In this document: positions 12,552-24,247 of the stretch, piece by piece
Position numbering within the stretch: the first letter of the stretch is position 1
How the letters are laid out: each line of letters begins with the position of its first letter
Assembly (NCBI GenBank): GCA_020137815.1
Contig: CM035350.1
Span: 1,794,335-1,858,334, forward strand
Direction: 5' to 3'
Origin: Hormiphora californensis
Taxonomy: Eukaryota > Ctenophora > Tentaculata > Cydippida > Pleurobrachiidae
DNA: 64,000 nucleotides
Program-made: the position numbers and the translations under genes
The notes under the pieces: generated by a model
Databases searched by the model: none
The model's input: the letters and a program-made list of their open reading frames with translations, nothing else
What the model was told of the DNA's origin: nothing

Positions 12552-13145
12552 TGGGCCTAGTTAGATTGGGTCGGGTTAGTACTATTGGGTCGGGTACCTA
12601 GTTTATTGGGCATTTTGGGTTAACTTATTGGGCTAGATTAGGATCAGTTAGTATAGGGAGTATGTTTATTGCAGGGCGGTGTTAGAAAATAGTGGACCTC
12701 AGTGCAGAGATATAGCAAGGAGCAATACACTGGGGGCATTGGCGACTACTGCATCTCTCATCAATCTAATTTCGGTGTCCTCTAACTAAAAGGACAAAAG
12801 GTACGGGAGCTCTAACTTGGGGGAAACAAAAAATGTAAACAATGTACTAAATCAATTAAAATTATTTTATAATCAACTTTCTATAAAGTCTAAAAACAAA
12901 ACAAAATGTAACCCTGCAATAATAAATTAAGTTGTTTGATTGTGTAAAATAGGTGTGTGCTTTGACATGCTAACATAGCAAAATAAAAAATCCTATAAAA
13001 CTGCTTGTAAAGTGGAGTGACTGTAATACCATGTAGCACGCTTGTAAAGTGGACTGGAATTTGTTATGTTCAAACCCTCCGGAGCGCACGGAAAGAGGGT
13101 AGAGCAAGGCAAACTGGAATCACTCAAGACCATTCTTGAGTGTAA
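12552..13145. other. Intergenic region between ERI1 start and deiodinase stop
   Basis: No coding exon was found. It holds ERI1's presumed promoter and the deiodinase 3' UTR. Several TTGGGTCGGG-like blocks recur at 12550-12650. The rest is A/T-rich. Confidence 0.55.
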
Positions 13146-13983
13146 CTACTCAATAAAGGTGCAAATCTCGTCGAGTGGTTTACGTCCAAAGTCAGGGACA
13201 GTAGCCTTGTCAGAGGGATAACCAATGGGCAGCAGGTAGGCCAACTTCTCGTGATCGGGACGATTCAATAACCTGAGATGTGTAGAAAGGGGTGGATTCT
13301 CTCTTTTAGTTAAAATAACGATCTCACCGCAAGAGTAAGACCTTCTGTTTTCCATAAATCCCATTCAGTAAGGTCTCGTCACTACAATAAACTAAACCTG
13401 CTAGGTGGTCTACACTCTACATACCTCCGTAAGGCAGGCCCGCAGTTCATGGGAGTACTGGTAACTGTAACAAGTCCAACATTGTTTAGTGCACAGAGCA
13501 GGATACCAACAGCAATGGAAACAGACGCCTGGGGGTTGTAGTAGGAGTTGGAGAAGGAAATGCAGTGGAAATATACAGTAGCAGTGGAAATGGTAGTCGC
13601 AGCTAGAAACAATAGTAATGCAGTGGAAATGGAAATGGAAACAGTATGAAATTCTAACTTGAGTATTCGAACATCTCTGTGAAGAATGAGATGTCTCCTA
13701 TGCTGTTATGTCGCATTATGGGCGTGGTGACAACTGACAAAGGATCGAGCTAAGAAATATCTATCTCACCTCGTAGTACCAGTGGTTATGTCTCTATCTC
13801 ACCTCGTAGTACCAGTGGTTATGTCTCTATCTCACCTCGTAGTACCAGTGGTTATGTCTCTATCTCACCTCGTAGTACCAGTGGTTATGTCCCCATACAC
13901 AAAAGTCGTGGAGTTTCGGGCGTGAACTCCAAGTCAAATTCATGAGTTAGAATAGGGAAAAAGTCGAACTAAAAACGAGGGAA

Positions 13984-14077
<94 letters not shown>

Positions 14078-15099
14078 CTCTAAGCAGTAAGTGCTTGCGT
14101 ATCATGGCCCATGTCAGCGCCTTGCCTTGTAAACATATTATGGCCCTTGTCAGCGCCTTGCCTTGTATACATATCATGGCCCTTGTCAGGCCTTGCCTTG
14201 TAAACATATCATGGCCCTTGTCAGGCCTTGCCTTGTAAACATATCATGGCCCTTGTCAGCGCCTTGCCTTGTAAACATATCATGGCCCTTGTCAGCGCCT
14301 TGCCTTGTAAACATATCATGTCCCTTGTCAGCGCCTTGCCTTGTAAACATATCATGGCCCTTGTCAGCGCCTTGCATTGTAAACATATCATGGCCCTTGT
14401 CAGGCCTTGCATTGTATACATATCATGGCCCTTGTCAGGCCTTGCCTTGTAAACATATCATGGCCCTTGTCAGCGCCTTGCCTTGTAAACATATCATGTC
14501 CCTTGTCAGCGCCTTGCCTTGTAAACATATCATGGCCCTTGTCAGCGCCTTGCATTGTAAACATATCATGGCCCTTGTCAGGCCTTGCATTGTAAACGTA
14601 TCATGGCCCTTGTCAGCGCCTTGCATTGTAAACGTATCATGGCCCTTGTCAGGCCTTGCATTGTAAACGTATCATGGCCCTTGTCAGGCCTTGCATTGTA
14701 AACATATCATGGCCCTTGTCAGCGCCTTGCATTGTAAACGTATCATGGCCCTTGTCAGCGCTAGTAACTTGTCAAATGAGACCTGAGAGAGAAGCATGCA
14801 TTTGAATGGTGAAAAGACACTCCAGGCGGCTCCATGATCTCCCCCTACCCCCTTTATAATGTACGTGACGTCACCAGTATTTAGACTCCATATAAAATGA
14901 CTCTCACTCTTCCGACTCCATACTTGTTGATTCTGACTCCAACTCGCGCGGCTTTACAAGTCGCGCGCGATTTATACTCTCTTGAATTGTAAAAGTAGTA
15001 TCTCTTCCATGGTGCAACGGTTAGCAGCTCCGACTCTGAAGCAGGCGACCCGTGTCCAATTCCCGCAAAACTCATAACAAACTAATGAATTTTTTTTAA

Positions 15100-15149
<50 letters not shown>

Positions 15150-17519
15150 CAAGGCGCTGACAAGGGCCATGATACGTTTACAACGTGAGGCGCTGACAAG
15201 GGCCATGATAGGTTTACAAGTCATATTTCTCCTAAAAATTTGGACTCCAAGTCCACTCTCAGACTTTTGGGTTAGGGGTTATGTCTCTATCTCACCTCGT
15301 AGTACCAGTGGTTATGTCTCTATCTCACCTCGTAGTACCAGTGGTTATGTCTCTATCTCACCTCGTAGTACCAGTGGTTATGTCTCTATCTCACCTCGTA
15401 ATACCAGTGGTTATGTCTCTATCTCACCTCGTAGTACCAGTGGTTATGTCTCTATCTCACCTCGTAGTACCAGTGGTTATGTCTCTATCTCACCTCATAG
15501 TACCAGTGGTTATGTCTCTATCTCACCTCGTAGTACCAGTGGCTATGTCTCTATCTCACCTCGTAGTACCAGTGGTTATGTCTCTATCTTACCTCGTAGT
15601 ACCAGTGGTTATGTCTCTATCTCACCTCGTAATACCAGTGGTTATGTCTCTATCTCACCTCGTAGTACCAGTGGTTATGTCTCTATCTCACCTCGTAGTA
15701 CCAGTGGTTATGTCTCTATCTCACCTCGTAATACCAGTGGTTATGTCTCTATCTCACCTCGTAGTACCAGTGGTTATGTCTCTATCTCACCTCGTAGTAC
15801 CAGTGGTTATGTCTCTATCTCACCTCGTAGTACCAGTGGTTATGTCTCTATCTCACCTCGTAATACCAGTGGTTATGTCTCTATCTCACCTCGTAGTACC
15901 AGTGGTTATGTCTCTATCTCACCTCGTAGTACCAGTGGTTATGTCTCTATCTCACCTCGTAATACCAGTGGTTATGTCTCTATCTCACCTCGTAGTACCA
16001 GTGGTTATGTCTCTATCTCACCTCGTAGTACCAGTGGTTATGTCTCTATCTCACCTCATAGTACCAGTGGTTATGTCTCTATCTCACCTCGTAGTACCAG
16101 TGGCTATGTCTCTATCTCACCTCGTAGTACCAGTGGTTATGTCTCTATCTTACCTCGTAGTACCAGTGGTTATGTCTCTATCTCACCTCGTAATACCAGT
16201 GGTTATGTCTCTATCTCACCTCGTAGTACCAGTGGTTATGTCTCTATCTCACCTCGTAGTACCAGTGGTTATGTCTCTATCTCACCTCGTAATACCAGTG
16301 GTTATGTCTCTATCTCACCTCGTAGTACCAGTGGTTATGTCTCTATCTCACCTCGTAGTACCAGTGGTTATGTCTCTATCTCACCTCGTAGTACCAGTGG
16401 TTATGTCTCTATCTCACCTCGTAATACCAGTGGTTATGTCTCTATCTCACCTCGTAGTACCAGTGGTTATGTCTCTATCTTACCTCGTAGTACCAGTGGT
16501 TATGTCTCACACCCTTGTCATCATCATGGTATGGAACTTTAAAGACCAGGATAATAGCGGGGGCCTCTGTGATGTACTCCTTGACAAATGTAGTCTTGAT
16601 TGTCTGCAAATCACCCAACCACTTCTTACCCATTCTCCGCTCGTAGTTAACCTGTAGTAAATATGAAATAGTTAAGTATGTAGTCGAGATAAATCACTTC
16701 CATCATTATCACAACGGTCAAGGAAGTCGAGTTCCTATGAATTCAGTCATTAAACTATTACTGTTACACCATTATAACTCACCCTCTCCTCATCCTCTAC
16801 TAGAGACCTGATAACCTCTCTGTCCTCCTTATTGTACACCACTACAAACCTCCACGGTTCAGTGTGTGCCCCACTAGGACTAGTCCCCGCTGCCAGGACA
16901 CACTGCTCAATCACCTTCCTCTCTACCGGGTCAGAGGAGAAGAACCGGCAGGATCTCCGCTGGTTTACCAGCTTGTAGAAGTCACGTGATCTTTGGAGCA
17001 TGGTGGCGGGGTCGTACCGGGGTAGAGAGAAGGGGATGTGAGTGGAATCCTCCTCAATCTAGAAGGAGAAGACAGGTTAGGGAGAACAAGGGGCAAAGGT
17101 CAAAGAAGATACTGGAATATTTCGTGAGGTAGTTTTTTATACAGCTTAGTATCTAAGGCAGAGTAAAGCCTGCAATTCAACGAGAAAAGACTCACGGAAG
17201 GGATGTATTTCTCGTAGAAGTAGTTTCCATCACTTTCCTCCACAACATTCTTATCAGCAAACAAACCACCATCCGGTGCCTCCTCCTCCTGCTTCCCCTT
17301 AGCCCCGCCACTCTCCTGAGATACAGATTCCAGTTGTATAATATAGTCAGTCTGATAGACTTGTGTGTCCCCCTAGTCAGTCTGATCCCCCCTGCTTGAA
17401 ATAGTACATTGAGGAAAGTGAAAACATCTACACCTCAAGTAAATGGATCAACGCTTCTACACACATATCAACATCACATAATTAGCATACTGCTGCATAT
17501 GCACACGCTTTCCCAGTTT

Positions 17520-17550
<31 letters not shown>

Positions 17551-17727
17551 TCCCTCCCTCTCTCTCACACCTAGGTGCCAACAAAATAGGCTTACATTTG
17601 GAGGGGAGGTGGGGGTTTTAGCAAATATTAGGTCCAGTATAACTTTAACAAGGAGAGCAGCTACACCCATTACAAGATATTTGCAAAGCATTTTGTTCTC
17701 CGATATAATCTTGTTGACTACCTCCAT
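13146..17727 (-). CDS. IYD: Iodotyrosine/halotyrosine deiodinase (nitroreductase family)
   Basis: Six in-phase exons: 17727-17596, 17351-17196, 17058-16783, 16651-16484, 13528-13425, 13272-13146. The N-terminus carries one membrane segment (about residues 16-35, [19 protein letters not shown]), as in animal IYD anchors. FMN-binding and catalytic features are present: [23 protein letters not shown], the lid segment with [10 protein letters not shown] and VKEY, and [42 protein letters not shown] near the end. The known reaction is reductive dehalogenation of halotyrosines with FMN and NADPH. A CTAAC plus pyrimidine tract acceptor sits 12 bases before the ATG. The intron after exon 4 is about 3 kb and is filled with satellite arrays, including about 37 copies of its own 5' donor. 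Confidence 0.93.
13767..13890 (-). repeat. Detached block of four 33-bp donor repeats
   Basis: Four copies of the same 33-base unit found at 15279-16505, read on the minus strand as exon end TGGTACTACGAG followed by GTGAGA. It lies 1.4 kb from the main array, at the far end of the same deiodinase intron. Confidence 0.9.
13983..14077. repeat. GA microsatellite
   Basis: About 95 bases of nearly pure GA repeat inside the deiodinase intron. Confidence 0.95.
14097..14762. repeat. 34-36-bp minisatellite, about 19 copies
   Basis: The unit contains CATGGCCCTTGTCAGCGCC followed by TTGCCTTGTAAACATAT, with indel variants (CAGCGCC versus CAGGCC). Two inverted stray copies lie at 15150-15215. It lies in the deiodinase intron; unlike the neighbouring array it carries no evident splice site. 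Confidence 0.92.
15003..15068 (+). pseudogene. tRNA-Gln-like sequence, degenerate (tRNA pseudogene or SINE head)
   Basis: CTTCCATGGTGCAACGGTTA followed by GACTCTGAAG and GTCCAATTCCC matches the D arm, a CTG anticodon loop and a T-arm-like block of eukaryotic tRNA-Gln. Acceptor stem pairing is lost, the anticodon stem does not pair well, and the B box is degraded. This points to a dead copy or the head of a tRNA-derived SINE rather than a working tRNA. Confidence 0.5.
15102..15146. repeat. CT microsatellite
   Basis: About 45 bases of CT repeat just before inverted stray copies of the 34-36-bp minisatellite. Confidence 0.95.
15279..16505 (-). repeat. 33-bp minisatellite of tandem 5' splice donors, about 37 copies
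   Basis: On the minus strand each unit is the end of deiodinase exon 4 (CACTGGTACTACGAG) plus the donor GTGAGATAGAGACATAAC. Variants repeat with a 17-unit (561-bp) higher-order period: the GTAAGA variant recurs near 15586 and 16147. The copy nearest the exon (16479-16484) also has the stronger GTAAGA donor. Using any more distal donor reads into an in-frame TAG in the next unit. Confidence 0.95.
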
Positions 17728-17983
17728 GGTATAGCCTTGCTATAGAAGGAAGTTAGTTAGAGAGAGGGGGTTCTGAAACGGGGCATGTTGGGAACTAGAT
17801 TTATATCGGTCAGGGTTGAGGGGTAAATAAGTTATCTTTAGTTTTCATGTAAAGTTATAATAATATAGTGGTACATCAAATAGTAAATCACACTTTCCAC
17901 TCGCTCGTCATTATATAAATATTGATTCTTTTGTAAAAATGTCTTGTAAAAACAGGGGGCGCTAGCCAGAGCACTCTCCTGAG

Positions 17984-20900
17984 CTAAATGTGTCCATGTG
18001 AGGTTTGATCGAGAGCGGAGCACTTTTTGATCAGTTTGTTGTATCCCCTGATCTTTCTCCTTCTTCCGCCTGTCACGTGAGGTCGAGCCCTGTGTGAGGA
18101 GAAAGAGAGTTAACGTGACAATGAAACAAAACACACTCTGATTCTCTTTCACTATTATCTCTTTCTATCTCTCCCTTTCTACCTCTCTCCCTCTCTCCCT
18201 ATCTCTCTCTGATTTCTACCTCTTTCCCTCTCTCCCTATCTCTCTCTGATTTCTTCTTTTTTGTTCTACCTCTCCCTCTTTCTTTCTCGGATACAAATCT
18301 CTCGTGTACATAATTTCCCTACGACAGCTGTAACATATTAGGGGTTATGGAACGCTTTTCATACACACACAATACACCACCTCTGACCAGGACCTTACAT
18401 ATTCACATAAAGATGATACATCCCATGATCTAGCTACAATATTCACATATCGGTACTTCTCTCAATTACTATTGTTCTATCTTATTACCCAAATCTATAT
18501 CCTAATTTTACCTTTTCGGGGGAGGTTCATCTGTCACACCATCACCATCACCCTGTTGTTGTTGTTCCCTACCAGCTGCAGTAGACGTGGTATCCGTCTC
18601 TACTGATACCGGAACTGTATCACTCTAACGGAGGGGATGTGAGGAGTGTATGGGAGTGGGGAGTGTGTGTGTTTATAGAGTGAGTAGGATGGAAGTGTGT
18701 GGGAGATGAAAAACATATCGTGGTATCTGCCGTAGAAACACACCACAGCTCAGAGATCACAAAACACAATATCCAGTTTTAACCTAATTGCAAACTAATT
18801 ACTAATTAATATAATTAATTAATTACCGTTGCACAGAGATCCTGTTTAATTGCCCTCATCTGTTGTTTCTGTATACTCTTGTAGAGGGTCTTCAGTTCCA
18901 ACCACCGTGTCTTGGGGAACACCCTGATATCCTGTAGTTCACACTTCTTCTTCTCCTTGATCTTCTTCTTCTTCCTTCTCTTCGCCTTCACAATCTTCAA
19001 CTGCTTTCTCAGCTCTGTGTCGGATACTACTACAGCAGCAGTAGTAGGTGTAGTAGCATGTGTAGTAGATGTGGAGTCGATGAGCGGACCAGACAAGCTG
19101 AGAACACGTTTAACCTAGAAGTTGAGTTTGTTAGTTAATGAGTTAGTTAGTTAGTTAATTAATTATTTGGCAGATACGTAGCTACGCACGCGAGAGGATG
19201 GAGTAATTTGAGACAGAGAGGATTTGCCAACTTCATTTTCAAAGTCAATACACACGAAATGGAACAAAAGCAGCGACTGTGCAAAGTTGTGAATCAGCTA
19301 CTCATCATGATTATTGAAAGACAGAGGCCGATCAAAGAAAGAAGTCTTTACATGGCCCCTTTAGATACACACGTGTCACGACCCGTCTCCCTCTATCACT
19401 ATTATTATGACACACTCCAACATCCCAAGCAGAACCCCCCTAGTCTAGTATCACCGGTGTTCCGAGCCCCTGTGAGACTAAGAACTTCCGATGCCCCTTG
19501 TTTCCCCCCGATTCCCTCACGTACCTTCTTATCAGTGATGGGGGACTCTGTTTCAAAGCTAGTTCTCTTCCTCTTCCTGGCAGAGTGAGATCCAACAAGG
19601 CCGTGATGCAGTTCCGTAGGAGTTGTTACTGCTGCTGGTCCGGTGGGGGATATCAATAGTAGGGGATCCCTGGGAGGGGTGATAAATATTAGCTTCTCCG
19701 TTAGTTAATGTAACAAACTCTCGTTTGCTCTTTCTCTAGTAAATGTAACACACGCTCTTTCGGCTGTAGGGTAGCTCAGCTTTCTAATATTCGAACAAAT
19801 ATGGAATATAGAAACTAGAAAAGACACCGAATACCGGCAGTATGTTACATGTCCCAATCTCACTCCATTATTATTATATGGACATGATCATAAAGTCGGG
19901 ACACTTTTGAAATTTCAAAGTTTAAAAATATCGACCAAATTTTTTAAAACTAATAATTATGGTACTTTTATTCATCCAAACAACTCAAAAATTTGGGAGC
20001 AGATAAAAATATGAACAAAGTACAATATTTGATAATAAAAAATACGATTACTCAACCGAAGTGGATCTCAGGACAACATTTGTAAATATTAAAATACAGA
20101 ACCACAGTTACCACCATTTTAGTTTTAGTCCAACGGGTATTATAGATAATCGTCATGACTAGCTTATTAGGGTTGGTTGAGTTGTTAATTACTCAACCTA
20201 TGTGGATCTGGAGACACTTGAACTTTGGGAAGCGAAAAAGGGTCTATAGAATTCTCATAGACAAGTAATTCAGGGCTTATCTTTTTGGAAAATGTCTAAA
20301 GTTTCCATATTTGGCAAAGGTGGAAGAATAGGACGACTCAACCGGTGTGGATCACCGTTTTAAAACCTCACTTTGAAAACTTTTCAGCTAAAAATGGAAT
20401 TTTAATCACTTGTATTGGTGGCAATGGCTACTAGACCTTTTTACAACTCAAATAGAAAACTCATTCCATGTGGATCAATTTTTTTCTGAGAAATTTCACT
20501 TTTGATCCACAATGGTTGAGTCAGAATCTATTATTCCGCTCCACATTATGTTTTGGTATGTAGTTCCCAGATAGTACACACTGTTTTGATGCATAGATTT
20601 CCCATATGATCCACAAATATTGCCTAGAAGTTAGACTGCTAAGAATGGTTTATTATATACTGACTTCGAGCAACGGTTACAAAAGTGATGATCCACAAGA
20701 GTTGAGTCATTGCTTGACAAAAATTTGGATATAGTCTAATGTCGGATCGATTTACGAAACTTTTGAGAATAATCGGGACCCGAAACTTCGTCATAAACTT
20801 CCGGTTGAGTCGCATTTTATGAGAAAATTGAAAAAAATCCACATTGGTTGAGCATACTTTGTATATTTACCCATGCCAATCAATTTGTTACTATACCATC

Positions 20901-22722
20901 TATCATCCCACAAAGTTTCAAGGACGTACCATTAACCTAACTCGGTTGAGTATGCTGATCCACACGTTTCTGATCCACATACTTTAAAGCCTTATAAAAC
21001 AAAGCATAATTAAGCTTTAAAATTCTAGTTTTCACAATTTTTATCTAGTGACAATTTTTGGTGGATCAGATTACTCAGCCAGGTGAAAAAACCAAATTTA
21101 AAACTCAAAATCCACATTTTTTTAAACATTGTAAAAGTGTCCCGACTTTATGATCATGACCATAATGAAGTAGTCGAGTCATGAAACATAATCCATGTTC
21201 CACTGCATATTAAAAATTCACACGAAGCGGGATCCCAGGAATATACCTGTTTTGACTCTTCAGATCTGCCAGACATACAGAAGATCTACGCCTTCTTCTC
21301 TTCTTCTTCGCTTCATCTTTAGCCTCTTTTGTCAGCTCCGTCTCAGAACAAACATCTGAAAATCCTTGTTAGTGGCAGGAGATAGGTATCTAACACAACT
21401 GAACAAGTTAATTGATTAATTAATTACCTGGTGTTCCACTAGACAGTTCAGGAGTATCAGTGTTTGGTGTTACAGAGTCAGATCTTGAGAAACTGAGACT
21501 TCTTGGAGGACTTCGAAATGGTTTTAACTCTGGTTTCGCTTCCTTCCAACCCAATCCCTAGTTTGGAGAAGGCTTACTTAGACTCAAGAGGTAACTTATA
21601 TCAATTATTCATCGTATTACTGTATGTGTTAGTGTACAAGTGATCTGATTTAATACCTTTAGAGCAGCGCTGGCCTCCTGAACTGTCCTGAACTCAACAA
21701 AAGCGAACCCTTTTAGCTCTTTGTTGTTTTTAAATCTTGGCAGAGAGATCTTCATGGCCTGTCCATATTTCCTGAGGGCTTGCTCTAGTCGCTTGTGGTC
21801 CATTTTAGTAGGTAGGTTCTCCTGAAACGGGTGGTTTTGGTAAAGACAATATATAAAATAGGCGCAATCATACTCTCCAGCAGAAGTAAATCTAGGTACA
21901 AAATACCGCCGAAACTGAGAGCTGATACAAGTGAACAATCACAAGTCACAACTAAAGAACTTACAATGTAGATAGACCGATTGTCAGCATTGTAAAGAGG
22001 ATTAACTGTAGTGGTTCTCCTCACACTCTCCCTATCGGGGCTCAACTCTAGCTCCGGGAGGAAGGATATACTCTTGACGAGGAGATCCCTGCCACAATTC
22101 AACTCAATCATCCGACCAAACTGCTCTATAGTAGAAAGAGGAACATCTGGAGAGGGAGAGAGTGACAGACATTACATCTGGAGAGGGAGAGAGTGACAGA
22201 CATTACATCTGGAGAGGGAGAGAGTGACAGACATTACATCTGGAGAGGGAGAGAGTGACAGGCATTACATCTGGAGAGGGAGAGAGTGGCAGACATTACA
22301 TCTGGAGAGGGAGAGAGTGACAGACATTACATCTGGAGAGGGAGAGTGATATATCAATAAGAGTGACAATAAGAGTCACATATTATAACAGTTAGACACG
22401 TCCTTCAAACAAGCTGTTGCGACATACGTTGGTCCATATGGCTATAAATTAGATTATTTGTAATCTAGTACTTACAACCATCTGGATTAGCTTTCATGAG
22501 TTTTAACATGTGCTTGTCCGATAACAGATTACTATCACTAAAGTAGAAGGAAACCTGGAATAGAACTTCATCATTGCTGATCAAATAAAGTAAGAATCAT
22601 TTCATTTGAGTAGTGTTTTAGTAGGTGTTTACCTGCTTTTTAATTTCGTTGATGATGTGCTTTTTTCGTTTCCTTTTTCCCGTTCGATTAAACTGAAGTC
22701 CATACCTCACAAAGTTGGTCAT
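17984..22722 (-). CDS. LARP7: LARP7-type La-related protein (La motif + RRM1), C-terminal xRRM not found
   Basis: Ten in-phase exons: 22722-22633, 22554-22476, 22146-21965, 21821-21657, 21557-21428, 21355-21247, 19669-19525, 19114-18827, 18624-18512, 18089-17984. The La motif is clear (VSFYFSDSNLLSDKHMLKLM then DGYVPLSTI), followed by RRM1 (NADNRSIYI, ENLPTKMDHKRLEQAL, KGFAFVEFRTVQEA). The middle is basic and Ser/Thr-rich. RVFPKTRWLELKTLYKSIQK matches the LARP7-specific segment ahead of the xRRM. Known role: binds the 3' U tail of 7SK RNA and stabilises the P-TEFb-inhibiting 7SK snRNP in the nucleus. The last exon ends at HGHI-TAG. No xRRM could be found between 18100 and 18820. A 1.28-kb transposon sits in the intron between exons 6 and 7. 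Confidence 0.85.
19883..21158. mobile_element. 1.28-kb TIR element in LARP7 intron
   Basis: Perfect 26-bp terminal inverted repeats, starting CATGATCATAAAGTCGGGAC at 19883 and mirrored at 21133-21158. Near-identity continues a few bases outward to a possible TA target. The interior has no transposase; it carries about ten scattered copies, in both orientations, of a motif like CTCAACCGATGTGGATC. Confidence 0.85.
22143..22350 (-). repeat. 31-bp minisatellite of tandem 3' splice acceptors, 7 copies
   Basis: Read on the minus strand, each unit ends in CTCTCTCCCTCTCCAG and is followed by ATGT. The copy bordering LARP7 exon 3 (exon starts 22146) is the functional acceptor. The others lie upstream in the intron and, if used, lead to an early TAA. 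Confidence 0.9.
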
Positions 22723-23275
22723 TGCCTATCAGGTGTTGTCGTTTGTTAGTCAATGTAATAATGTTAAGTCAGACAGTATTTCATGATGAAATTTGAAATC
22801 TGGGATCTGCTAGCTTTTTTGGATTGCAATATTTACGCTACAGTGGCTTCAAACCAAGGTTCGCTTATAAACCTGTCCTCCACGTTCTTTTAAATGTCTC
22901 AAAAATCGGGAAAAGGATGTGCACCTTTACAATTTGGGTGCGTGCTTCCAAAAAAGTTGATTCAATAAAATGGCTCTAACTGCCAAACCACTCAACCGTT
23001 TTGGATAACTCAAAGTTTATCTGGTAGGAAATGTCAAGGGACAAGGCCTAACCCCAACCCAAACCTTTACTCTTTAGCAATTAGCCCTAACCCTAAAAAC
23101 CGTTTGTCAGCACTCACCAAACACCCAGATTTTAACGCTGGCCGAAAAGGATAGGCAAACGCTGCTGGGATAACTGATAAGGCAGCGTTTTTCAAGAAAA
23201 GGGAGGTACACAGCTCGTGTTTTGCAATTTTGGTCAAAAAGGTTTTCGGAAAACCAGCTAAATTTTTAGGCGCCA

Positions 23276-23663
23276 ATAAGGAACCATAATAAAGTTCAAG
23301 AGCGCACCCCATCCAAGAGCGTACCACCTCCAAAAGACACCACTCCAAGAGCGCACCACATCAAAGAGAGCCCCCCGTCCAGAAGATACCGCGCGCAGGG
23401 GACACCACGCGCAGAAGAGACCGCACGCGCAAATACAACGCCGCGCTGGTCTCTTCTGCGCGTGGTGTCCCCTGCGCGTGGTATCTTCTGGATGGGGAGC
23501 TCTCTTTGATGTGGTGCGCTCTTGAAGTGGTGTCTTCTGGAGGTGGTGCGCTCTTGGATGTGGTCTCTTTTGGGTGTGGTGCGCTCTCAGGTGTGGTCTC
23601 TCTTTGATCGGGTACGCTCTTGGGTGCTCTTGGAGGCTCTTGAACTTTATTATGGTTCCTTAT
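23276..23663. mobile_element. Foldback element A (about 388 bp)
   Basis: Ends ATAAGGAACCATAATAAAGT and its mirror at 23643-23663. The arms of AAGAGCGCACCACATC-type repeats pair with CTCTTGG/GGTGTGGTCTC-type repeats across nearly the whole length, giving a long imperfect palindrome. No coding capacity. Confidence 0.75.
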
Positions 23664-23900
23664 AAAGTCGAATTTTTTATTTAAGCGACAGGCCGCCGCG
23701 CATCAAAATGCAGCGCTTGAAATCGATTTCCGGTTCCTGATAAGCTAGCGACTTTTTCTTGGTGCCATTGGAAAGATAAAATTTTTATCTTTCCAACGCA
23801 ACCGGGATCAAGTCTTTATCTTATCAGGAACCGGAGATATGACCAATTAACCAATTGAGTGCGCGGCGGCCTGTCGCTTAAATAAAAAATTCGACTTTAT
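23662..23900. mobile_element. Foldback element B (239 bp, 40-bp TIR)
   Basis: The left arm starts ATAAAGTCGAATTTTTTATT (23662) and the right arm 23861-23900 is its reverse complement, with CGACAGGCCGCCGCGC at the inner end. A second inner inverted pair (CCGGTTCCTGATAAG) makes almost the entire element self-complementary. Confidence 0.85.
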
Positions 23901-24024
23901 TTAGAAACCCCTGCGCGGCGCGGCGTTTTCTGCCAAATAGCCGCTGCATTTGTATTGACGCCGCGCGATTCAGAAATAAAGTTTCAACGGCAACGCGACG
24001 TTTTTAAAATCTGAGTGCCTCTCT

Positions 24025-24247
24025 AGGGATCCCTAATAAAGTTGTGACTTGTCACCAAACATGTGGTTCCCGTGGCGGCGCGGCTTCAAAATGCGCGATT
24101 GTAACTTGTCACCGCATGGTTTGCGCCGCGCCGCAGCTACGCGCAGTGGGAACCACGTGCGTTTTGGTACGCGCACACGCGGTGACAAGTTACAACCGCG
24201 CCTCCGCAAGACTACAGTGACAAGTCACAACTTTATTAGGGATCCCT
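24025..24247. mobile_element. Foldback element C (223 bp)
   Basis: Terminal inverted repeats start AGGGATCCCTAATAAAGTTG at 24025 and are mirrored at 24217-24247. The inner GTGACAAGT/ACTTGTCAC blocks also pair. The GC-rich core has no coding capacity. Confidence 0.85.

Noticed and set aside
15169-16657. Two overlapping 450-codon frames with perfect 11-residue repeats
   Set aside because: They are by-products of the 33-bp donor array, whose minus-strand meaning as deiodinase exon end plus donor explains them fully. They run antisense to the gene.
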